From: Bacillota bacterium
Lineage (GTDB): Bacteria > Bacillota > Clostridia > Monoglobales > Firm-18
Length of the DNA: 23,240 nt
Assembly: GCA_023228885.1 (NCBI GenBank)
Contig: JALOAJ010000039.1
Coordinates: 1 to 23,240, forward strand
Reading direction: 5' to 3'
In this document: piece after piece, positions 16,009 to 23,240 of the stretch
Position numbering within the stretch: the stretch's first letter is position 1
Layout: every line of letters begins with the position of its first letter
Program-made: the position numbers and the translations under genes
Notes under the pieces: generated by a model
Told to the model about the DNA's origin: nothing
The model's database searches: none
What the model saw: the letters and a program-made list of their open reading frames with translations, nothing else

Positions 16009-16905
16009 ATGAAGTATCATCCAAGTTTAGGTTCAAAGGCTTTTGATGTTGCAAACTACATCATCTTATCATTGCTTGTTGCAAGCATCGCATATCCGTT
16101 CATTTACATGTTTTCGGTATCTGTAAGCGATGCAAGAGAAGTGGCATTGTTCAATGTGAAGTTTCTTCCTAAGGGATTGCAATGGGAAGCCTACAAGACA
16201 GTATTTAATCAAAGGGAAACAGTTCGGTCTTATTGGAACAGCATACTATATACATCAGTTGGCACTTGTTTGGCTGTTTTGTTTTCCAGCTTTGCGGCAT
16301 ACCCGCTTTCTCGAAAAAAGTTTAAGGCAAGAAGCATATTCATCATTATCTTTACAATTACTATGTTTTTTAACGGCGGGATTATACCGGGTTTTTTAAA
16401 CATACAAAGGTTGGGTTTAATTAACACATTGTGGGCAATTGTGCTCCCGCCCGCCTTTGCAATGCGCAACATCATATTGATACGCACGAATTTTCAGCAG
16501 GTGCCCGAAAGTTTAATCGAATCGGCATATTTGGACGGAGCGAACGATTGGTACATATTGTTTAAAATTGTTTTGCCCCTTTCCAAAGCAATTTTAGCAA
16601 CAATTGCTGTGTTTGCCAGCGTGGGGCTTTGGAATTCTTATTTCCCGCCTTTGCTATATTTAACATCTTCGGAAAAAGCGCCTTTGACAATTATATTAAG
16701 AAGAATTCTTGTTGCAAATGAAGTTTTGCAAAGCGGGCAAGATATGTTCATGGACAGTCGCAGCAACAGTATTGCTTATCAAGGCAAAGTTATGTCCATC
16801 AGAATGGCGACCATTTTTGTGACAATCGGCCCTATAGTCTTGATATATCCATTTGTTCAAAAATACTTTGTTAAAGGGGTGATGATTGGTTCGTTAAAAG
16901 GATAA
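16009..16905 (+). CDS. Sugar ABC transporter permease, YtcP / MalG-like family
   Basis: This 298-residue partner permease has a first membrane segment YIILSLLVASIAYPFIYMF and a further five predicted segments. The EAA loop reads IESAYLDGANDWYILFKIVL and continues PLSK. The C-terminus is FVKGVMIGSLKG, a tail characteristic of this subfamily. ATG 16009 is preceded by AGGGAAGGTG. A longer reading that begins inside the upstream permease gene has no site and no membrane logic. It should form the heterodimeric channel with the LplB-type protein and receive ligand from the lipoprotein encoded next. Confidence 0.95.
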   Translation: MKYHPSLGSKAFDVANYIILSLLVASIAYPFIYMFSVSVSDAREVALFNVKFLPKGLQWEAYKTVFNQRETVRSYWNSILYTSVGTCLAVLFSSFAAYPLSRKKFKARSIFIIIFTITMFFNGGIIPGFLNIQRLGLINTLWAIVLPPAFAMRNIILIRTNFQQVPESLIESAYLDGANDWYILFKIVLPLSKAILATIAVFASVGLWNSYFPPLLYLTSSEKAPLTIILRRILVANEVLQSGQDMFMDSRSNSIAYQGKVMSIRMATIFVTIGPIVLIYPFVQKYFVKGVMIGSLKG

Positions 16906-16944
16906 ATGACGATGAAACGATTAAATATATAAAGGGGTGTGTAA

Positions 16945-18552
16945 ATGTTAAGAAAAGCAAATTTCATTGCAATTATTTTCTTTTTATCCGCAACACTAAT
17001 TTTAAGCATGACGAGCTGTAAGCGGAGCGGGGATGCATCAATTGGCGGTGACAAAACAGCGGAAGGCGTGCCGATTATTGAGTATTTGCTCCCGGGCGAC
17101 CCAGGTAAATATATGAGCGAAGATTTATGGAGCATACAGGAATGGGGAAAACGAACGGGGGTACAATTTAAAATTAACAGCCCGCCAAGGGATGCATTTC
17201 AAGATAAGCTGGCAATTATTATCTCTTCGGGGGATTTGCCGGATATGATTAATTTCTACCAAGATAACAGTACCTATAAAGACTATGGACCACAATTGTT
17301 TGTGCCATTAAATGACTACCTGAACAACGGACAGCTTCCGGAACTCAAAAGATGGTTGGACAAATATCCGGATATAGAGCTTTATATGGAAAACCCGGAC
17401 GATAATAAATTATATGGCTTTCCTTTTGTGAGCGATTTTGAATATATATCGCGCGCATGGTATGTTCGAAATGACCTTTTGCGAAAAGCGGGGTTGGATG
17501 CCGATAATATCGAAACATTAGACGATGTTAAGGCGGCCATGCTTGCGTTGCAAAAAGCAAAAGGAGGCGGTTTTATTACATCCAGCCGATTGGGATACAA
17601 CTACTTTGCAGGAGTAACGGGAGCATATTTCGGCGCTCACAATGGTGTGATGTATGACCAAAAGCATCCGAACGGAAATAAAGAGTTCGTATATGGCGCG
17701 CTTAAACCGGAATATAAGAAATGGGTTGAGTTTATGCGGTGGATGTATGTGAACAAACTGCTGCATTCCAATTTTGCAACCATGAGCCAACAGGAGTTGT
17801 TCGCAGGGTATGCCGATGGAAGCTTCCCGCTTATGATAGAACAACATGGATTGCATGATAAGCTCAATCCCGAACATGATTCCAATCGAGAGATTAAGTA
17901 TATCTATCCCCCCAAAATTGACGGCATTCAATTTCGCCAGACAAAATCATATCATGTCAACATTGGGTATAGATGGCCCGTTGTTATCAATCAAAAGTCT
18001 AAACATATAGATGATATTGTTCGTGCAATGAATTTTGTTTACAGTGATGAGGGGATAGAAATGTTTTCTCTTGGAGCGGAAGGGCTTACTTTTGAAAGAG
18101 ATGACAAAACGCCTTCAGGATATAGACTGGATTATGTGCAAAGCGTTTGGACACGCAAGGAAGACGGCACTTTCCCAGAGGGAATGAAGATGCTTGAGGA
18201 TTATGGCTGTAACAGTTGGTGGCTAATGGGCGTATCAAACGAAAGTGATCGTTTTGGCTTTAAGGAGTATAAAGAAGGAGAAAACGAGGAGGCATTATTT
18301 ATCCCCAATATTATTAACAGTAATATTGAACTGGGGCTTGTTGTGGAAACTGATCCCTTTATCAATTTTAACAAAGAGGAAAAAGACACCATAGCGGAAA
18401 TTAGTACGCCTTTGGGCACCTATGAAAGTGAGAATGTGCTTAAGTTTATCTATGGACAAAGACCCATGAGTGAATGGGATGATTTTATCAATGGATTAAA
18501 AAAACTCAAATGCGAAGAATTGGCAAAGATTTATAATGACAAATTAAAGTAA
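16945..18552 (+). CDS. Extracellular solute-binding lipoprotein of the sugar ABC importer
   Basis: A 535-residue lipoprotein with a basic start, a hydrophobic segment and lipobox-like SMTSC with Cys25 as the lipidation site. The mature part has the shape of the large (about 500-residue) LplA/YtcQ-type binding proteins that pair with LplB/YtcP permeases. Examples are SGDLPDMINFYQDN, a hinge-region DNKLYGFPF, and FVYSDEGIEMFSLGAEG near the C-terminal lobe. It should capture an oligosaccharide outside the cell. ATG 16945 follows AAGGGG by 7 nt. It lies 39 bp after the permease gene and 29 bp before the large secreted protein gene. The ligand cannot be deduced. Confidence 0.93.
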   Translation: MLRKANFIAIIFFLSATLILSMTSCKRSGDASIGGDKTAEGVPIIEYLLPGDPGKYMSEDLWSIQEWGKRTGVQFKINSPPRDAFQDKLAIIISSGDLPDMINFYQDNSTYKDYGPQLFVPLNDYLNNGQLPELKRWLDKYPDIELYMENPDDNKLYGFPFVSDFEYISRAWYVRNDLLRKAGLDADNIETLDDVKAAMLALQKAKGGGFITSSRLGYNYFAGVTGAYFGAHNGVMYDQKHPNGNKEFVYGALKPEYKKWVEFMRWMYVNKLLHSNFATMSQQELFAGYADGSFPLMIEQHGLHDKLNPEHDSNREIKYIYPPKIDGIQFRQTKSYHVNIGYRWPVVINQKSKHIDDIVRAMNFVYSDEGIEMFSLGAEGLTFERDDKTPSGYRLDYVQSVWTRKEDGTFPEGMKMLEDYGCNSWWLMGVSNESDRFGFKEYKEGENEEALFIPNIINSNIELGLVVETDPFINFNKEEKDTIAEISTPLGTYESENVLKFIYGQRPMSEWDDFINGLKKLKCEELAKIYNDKLK

Positions 18553-18581
18553 ATTTGCGCAAAAGAATGGAGGTAAAAAGC

Positions 18582-21500
18582 ATGAGAAAAAGCCGCAAGT
18601 CTATCGCCGCCGCTATAACAGCAGTTTTTCTTGTCAATGTCATATTATTAGGATTAACCTTTGTAGGGGCATACGCAGATGATGCAGGATATATCGCCAA
18701 CGAAGATTTTAACGATACCGTGGCAGGCGACCAACTGCCTTCCGGGTGGAGTCTCCTACCCGGCCAAGTGAAAAATCCCCTTGAAGGGAGCACTACGATT
18801 GTTGAAAAATCTAAAGGAGATAATTGCCTAAAAATATTTGATAACCACACCAAGCCTTATGGAGCGGTTTATTCGTTTGCGGAGCAACGCACAACTTTTA
18901 CAGTTGAATTGGAGTTCAAAATGGATGAATCCGCGCCTAATGGGGCGACAATTATTGAACTGACTAATCTCCCTACGCATCAACAGCCTGAAACGGCAAG
19001 CGCTGTTTTGGTGCATTTTAACAAGAACAGCATTCGTGCTTGCAACGGAACAACTACGACCATCCTAATCAAAGAATTGGATACAACTTCTTCATGGATA
19101 AAGATGAGAATTGTGGTTGACCCGGCGGAAAAGATATATAGCGCATACATTGGCAACGAACAAATCATCACAGATTTTGCTTTCGTAGCAGATATTAGTG
19201 AAATTAGCAATATTATTTTGCGGACAGCCTATTCTAACATGTGTACGGCATATATTGACAATGTTAAGATTTACACAGGCGGCGAGGAGCAAATATCGGT
19301 CGGTGAAAATGCGGCTAAGGATGAAAAGACAGAGCTTTCTTCCGAAACGGATTTGCAGGCGAAGGTTGAAAAAAGATTGAGCAATGCTATTGCTTTATTT
19401 GTGGGGAGAGCAAATGCTTTTGTAAACAATAAAAGCGTGTGGATTGATGCGGAAAACCCGCAGGTTACACCTTTGATTAAAGAAGGCAGAACACTTGTGC
19501 CTGTACGATTTATTTCCGAGAGCTTAGGGGCAAAGGTGGAATGGGAAGAAGCAACATCCGCCGTTACGATTTCCCTTGCTAATAAGACGATTAAGATGAC
19601 GCTTGGCAGCAGCACATACTATATTAACGATCAGCAAAATCAGCTTGATGTACCTGCCCAAACGGAAAACGGAAGAACTTTAATTCCTTTGAGGGCATTG
19701 GTTGAGGCTCTTGGCAAGGAAGTCTTTTGGCATGACAGAGGTCTTATTGTCATTAGCGACCAAAACAACATTTTCAGCCCCGATACAGAAGATTTAATGA
19801 TAGATAAGGCGATTGAGATGTTGGAAAAATCAAAGGAATTCAATTCGTTTGACAGTTATTCCAGCGTATTTCTTTCTTCCAGATGGTATAGCGTGGGAGG
19901 GGGGCAAAAGCTGGGCACCCTTGATGTATCAAAACAGTTCATGGCAACTGCCGACAAATGGTCGTACATTGACGATTCGCAACAGATAACCAGCATTAAA
20001 GATATAGGTGTTGGGTTTCAAGGGGCTCTAAACACCCAAATTAACGATGATGAGAACTGCAAAATTCGTTTATTTGACGGAACTGTTGCGATAATACCAC
20101 AGCTTATAACTTATGAATCCACAGCAGGCTGTATGAATAATCCGGCTTTTATTCAGGCTGTTAAAGATGCGATACATAAAAGCATTGATGCAGGAGCCGA
20201 CTCTTTTCAACATGATGATGCAGCAGGAAATGTCTTAGCTTATGACTGGGGCGGTTGTTTTTGCGAGCATTGTATGAAAGGCTTTGCCGAGTATTTAAGT
20301 AATACATACAGCAAAGAACAACTTGACAGCCTTGGTGTTACAAATGTCAGCGCCTTTAATTACAAGAACCACATACAGACAAAGTATAATGCATCAACTG
20401 TTAAAGAATATCTGGCAACTCGTCCTAATAATCCTCTTGAGAAGCCATTCCTTGATTACCAATACGAGGTAATACAAAACTATCATAAAATTTTACATGA
20501 TGATATGGAATCCTATGCGGGGAAAAGCATCGAATATTCATGTAACAGCGGCCCCTACTTTAATAATTATTATGATAAAAGCAAGCTCTATTATAAAATC
20601 CATGATATTTTCGACTATTTTATAGGTGAGTATCGAGATTCGAATTTTCTGTTGGAAGATGTCGTGAATGGAGGGTCGTTTTCTACCGCCATAGGCAAAC
20701 CGGCGGTTATTTCTCCAAGAACTAAAGATGTAAATGCCATAAAACATGGAATTTCATATGCATATGCAATGGGGCAATACTTTCTTGTGCCCTGGGACAT
20801 CTATCTTGAAGGAGGAGCGCCCAGATATTTTGGAACCGCCGAGGAATACGGCAATATGTTTCATTTTATCAGACAATATCCTTTCCTTTTTGACGGATAT
20901 GAAGTGCCGGCTAAGGTTGGTGTGCTAATCAAATGGGATGATATTAATCACAATGAACTCAAACAAACATCAATGGCTCTTTTCGAGGCAGGGATACCGT
21001 TTAAGCATATTGTTGCAGGCAATGAAAATAATCCGCTTAAGCTCAAAAAAGTTGATTTTGCCGGCTTGAGCACAGTTATCACACATACGCCTGTCTCAAG
21101 CTTTAGCAAAGAGGACCAACAGGTAATAACAAATAGCGGCGTGGAAACGCTTACACCCCAAGGGGCTTTACAACAGCTTGCCTCAACGAGTTTAGTTTCC
21201 ATTCAAGGTGATGATGAATTATATGCAGCCGTTAGAGCGAAATCATCCGAAGCAAATTCTTCCAAGGTAATTCATCTTCTTAGCAAAAAAGATATGTCTA
21301 TAAAAGATGTCGGAGTCACAATCAATCAGGCTGAGTTTTTTGCCGGCAAGGATATAACCGCCGTACTGTACCGCCCCGGGGAAAATCCGGAAAAACTTAG
21401 TGTGTCCGATGCAGGAAACGGAAAAATCCAAATCCATGTGCCGGAGATAAAAATGTGGGGAGTAATTCTGATAAATCCCGAGTTATCAGCAGAAAATGAA

Positions 21501-22961
21501 CATTATAGTGTGCCGGTTCCATGGTCGGGCATCAATATTGGCAATCCGGCAAAGGAAGGGACCGCGCTTGCCGATGGCGGAAGCTATAAGGTATCTTCAA
21601 AGGGGATGGGTCTGAATGTAGCAACACCCGGGGATAACGGCTCGTCCGACCAGGTTTCTTTCGTATATCAAAATATCAATGTTACCTCGTTGCAAAGCTT
21701 TGGTGTTTCAGCAAAATTGGAATCGCAATCCGGCAATAAAAATCAGACAGCGGGGATTATGATTCGTGAAACACCGGCATCTAATGCCAAGTTTTTAGCA
21801 GTTGTCTTTGATGCCGGCAAGAATTTAAGGCTTGTGTGGAGAAATCGTGACAATGCTGTTACATATTCAAGACCTCTTGAACAAGTGGCGCTGCCTACTT
21901 ATATCAAGGTTGAAAAACAAGGTGCGAATGAGTTCTTTGTATACAAATCATCGGATGGAGTCAACTGGGGCAGCAGCATTGGGCAGCAGCAAATAGATTT
22001 TAGAGAAATATTGGGTGGAGTTTTCACAGCCTCTGCTTCAAATGCAGAATCGGCGGAAAGTATTTTTACAGATTTGGACATTACTCACGGTCAAAGCGCA
22101 TTGACCAGTGAACGGGTCAAGGAAATGAACGCCAACATAAGCCAAACATTAATTAGAACCGGTCGGACGGCAAATATGACCATAATGGCAGTTTTAGAGA
22201 AGGATGACAAACAAATAGACATCACGAGTGAGCAAATCAAATATTCCGTCAACAATGCCAATGTGGCAAAAGTAGATGCGGACGGAACCGTTTGGGCTTT
22301 AGCGCAGGGTGAAGCAATGATTACCGCAGAGGTGCAAACGGGGGGCGGCGTTTTAAAGGATACCGTGGCCATTACTGTCAACGATATAATCACTTTAGTT
22401 GAGGAGAACTTTGAAAACTATGATATTGGACTGTTCCCCAAAGATGAAGGTGCAAGGTATCGGGGCAATAACACCGTTGAAGTTGTTTATGATAACAGCT
22501 TAAACAGCAAATGCCTGATGTTAAATAGTGAGGACGGGGGAACCACAACCCGTTTTATCAAGGAGTATGACAGATATGCGGAGCCTATTGTGGTGGAAAT
22601 GGATTTCAAAGTTGAATTTGGACCGGATCGTTCAAAAAGCGGGGCTATGGTATGTTATTTAACGAATGAAAAGAATGAATCAAATATCTCCTTATTGGCA
22701 AACCCAGGAGGGTTTTGGTACTTAGACAATGATGACAGCATTACAATAGCGCCTGCCGAGGATGGAAAATGGTATCACATCAAGCTGGTTGCCAACCCGA
22801 TAACCAGCAAGATGGATGTGTTTATCGACGGAGAACAGAAGGTAGAACAGGGCAACTTCAGAATTCCCACCGACCATTTAAAAAATATTACCTTGGGGAA
22901 CAGCACAAGCGCTTTGGAAACTAAAATTTATTGGGACAATCTTAGGGTAACAACTTACTAA
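18582..22961 (+). CDS. Very large secreted glycosidase-like multidomain protein (paralogue 2)
   Basis: A 1459-residue exported protein. ATG 18582 is preceded by GGAGG at 8 nt; a TTG 27 nt upstream has no site. Order: signal peptide to about 31; LamG/concanavalin-like domain 32-234; copper-amine-oxidase-N-type domain 271-393 (EGRTLVPVRFISESLGAKV and GRTLIPLRALVEALGKEV); TIM-barrel glycosidase-like core 425-780 with FQHDDA (Asp545, Asp546), Cys trio CFCEHC (559, 561, 564) and Glu683 in IGEY; GATase-like segment 777-870; DUF1349-like sandwich 979-1167 (GIMIRETPASNAKF); Big_2-like domain 1190-1268; C-terminal LamG-like domain 1272-1459. The core and sandwich match the protein at 7483. No SLH domain is present. 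Likely acts on a polysaccharide; family and substrate unknown. Confidence 0.78.
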   Translation: MRKSRKSIAAAITAVFLVNVILLGLTFVGAYADDAGYIANEDFNDTVAGDQLPSGWSLLPGQVKNPLEGSTTIVEKSKGDNCLKIFDNHTKPYGAVYSFAEQRTTFTVELEFKMDESAPNGATIIELTNLPTHQQPETASAVLVHFNKNSIRACNGTTTTILIKELDTTSSWIKMRIVVDPAEKIYSAYIGNEQIITDFAFVADISEISNIILRTAYSNMCTAYIDNVKIYTGGEEQISVGENAAKDEKTELSSETDLQAKVEKRLSNAIALFVGRANAFVNNKSVWIDAENPQVTPLIKEGRTLVPVRFISESLGAKVEWEEATSAVTISLANKTIKMTLGSSTYYINDQQNQLDVPAQTENGRTLIPLRALVEALGKEVFWHDRGLIVISDQNNIFSPDTEDLMIDKAIEMLEKSKEFNSFDSYSSVFLSSRWYSVGGGQKLGTLDVSKQFMATADKWSYIDDSQQITSIKDIGVGFQGALNTQINDDENCKIRLFDGTVAIIPQLITYESTAGCMNNPAFIQAVKDAIHKSIDAGADSFQHDDAAGNVLAYDWGGCFCEHCMKGFAEYLSNTYSKEQLDSLGVTNVSAFNYKNHIQTKYNASTVKEYLATRPNNPLEKPFLDYQYEVIQNYHKILHDDMESYAGKSIEYSCNSGPYFNNYYDKSKLYYKIHDIFDYFIGEYRDSNFLLEDVVNGGSFSTAIGKPAVISPRTKDVNAIKHGISYAYAMGQYFLVPWDIYLEGGAPRYFGTAEEYGNMFHFIRQYPFLFDGYEVPAKVGVLIKWDDINHNELKQTSMALFEAGIPFKHIVAGNENNPLKLKKVDFAGLSTVITHTPVSSFSKEDQQVITNSGVETLTPQGALQQLASTSLVSIQGDDELYAAVRAKSSEANSSKVIHLLSKKDMSIKDVGVTINQAEFFAGKDITAVLYRPGENPEKLSVSDAGNGKIQIHVPEIKMWGVILINPELSAENEHYSVPVPWSGINIGNPAKEGTALADGGSYKVSSKGMGLNVATPGDNGSSDQVSFVYQNINVTSLQSFGVSAKLESQSGNKNQTAGIMIRETPASNAKFLAVVFDAGKNLRLVWRNRDNAVTYSRPLEQVALPTYIKVEKQGANEFFVYKSSDGVNWGSSIGQQQIDFREILGGVFTASASNAESAESIFTDLDITHGQSALTSERVKEMNANISQTLIRTGRTANMTIMAVLEKDDKQIDITSEQIKYSVNNANVAKVDADGTVWALAQGEAMITAEVQTGGGVLKDTVAITVNDIITLVEENFENYDIGLFPKDEGARYRGNNTVEVVYDNSLNSKCLMLNSEDGGTTTRFIKEYDRYAEPIVVEMDFKVEFGPDRSKSGAMVCYLTNEKNESNISLLANPGGFWYLDNDDSITIAPAEDGKWYHIKLVANPITSKMDVFIDGEQKVEQGNFRIPTDHLKNITLGNSTSALETKIYWDNLRVTTY

Positions 22962-23003
22962 AACAATTTAGGGAAATAAAGTATTATGTGAAAGGGTGAT
23001 TAT

Positions 23004-23240
23004 ATGTTTTTAAAAAACAAAATTTTATCAATGTGTGTTTTATTGGCGTTTATCGTTCAAATCGTTGCTTTGGGCGGTCTGACGGGAGGTATTGTTTATG
23101 CCGGCGGCGCTGTGTTTATAAACGAGTCCTTTAATATACCGCTTGGAGAAACTTTGCCTGCCGGTTGGTCATTGCTGACAGATAATAATACAAACAATGG
23201 AACCGGTTCCAACACAATTGTTGAGAAACCCTTCGGAGAT
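23004..23240 (+). CDS. Secreted protein with LamG-like N-terminus (partial, runs off the right edge)
   Basis: ATG 23004 follows AAAGGGTG by 7 nt and opens a frame that stays open for 79 codons to the end of the window. A signal peptide (MFLKNKILSMCVLLAFIVQI, ending VYAGG) is followed by INESFNIPLGETLPAGWSLL and then NTIVEKPFGD. This parallels NEDFNDTVAGDQLPSGWSLL and TTIVEKSKGD at the start of the preceding protein, so it begins with the same carbohydrate-binding-like domain. It lies 42 bp after that gene and appears to continue the operon. What lies C-terminal is outside the window. Confidence 0.85.
   Translation, partial: MFLKNKILSMCVLLAFIVQIVALGGLTGGIVYAGGAVFINESFNIPLGETLPAGWSLLTDNNTNNGTGSNTIVEKPFGD

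Noticed and set aside
1..23240. CRISPR array, phage, transposase or toxin-antitoxin system
   Set aside because: No regularly spaced direct repeats, no transposase or phage genes, and no recognisable toxin or antitoxin were found. The small membrane-protein operon does not resemble a known toxin-antitoxin pair.

Overview
The window looks like chromosomal DNA of a low-GC, Gram-positive, clostridia-like bacterium (Bacillota). The grounds are AT-rich intergenic DNA, strong AGGAGG-type ribosome sites, frequent TTG/GTG starts, S-layer homology (SLH) domains, copper-amine-oxidase-N-type domains, and an LplB/YtcP-type ABC importer with a lipoprotein binding protein. The species cannot be named from this sequence.

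Left flank (1-2011): the last 21 codons of a + strand gene, then a complete tRNA-Pro(GGG) on the - strand with a consensus promoter and a terminator. Next comes a small - strand operon from a consensus promoter at 1650-1677: a 41-codon ORF, then two uncharacterised membrane-anchored proteins. Between it and the main locus lies a fragment resembling the C-terminus of a sulfatase, apparently a decayed gene.

Regulatory core (2012-4543): a LacI/GalR repressor and a uroporphyrinogen-decarboxylase(UroD)-like protein are on the - strand, divergent from a long + strand operon. The lacI promoter is overlaid by a perfect 15-bp inverted repeat. A degenerate copy with the same 12-4-12 half-site layout sits just upstream of the + strand promoter, so this repressor probably controls both directions.

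Main + strand operon (4544 to the right edge): HpcH/HpaI-type aldolase, D-2-hydroxyacid dehydrogenase, a second UroD-like protein, a secreted glycosidase-like protein, two SLH surface proteins, two sugar-type ABC permeases, a binding lipoprotein, a very large multidomain paralogue of the glycosidase-like protein, and the start of another secreted protein with a related N-terminus. No ABC ATPase is encoded, as is usual for this importer type.

Working model (inference): surface and secreted proteins capture and cut a glycan, the importer brings in oligosaccharides, and the aldolase, dehydrogenase and UroD-like enzymes process an unusual sugar acid or substituted sugar. The substrate cannot be read from the sequence. 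The sulfatase remnant hints that it may once have been sulfated.
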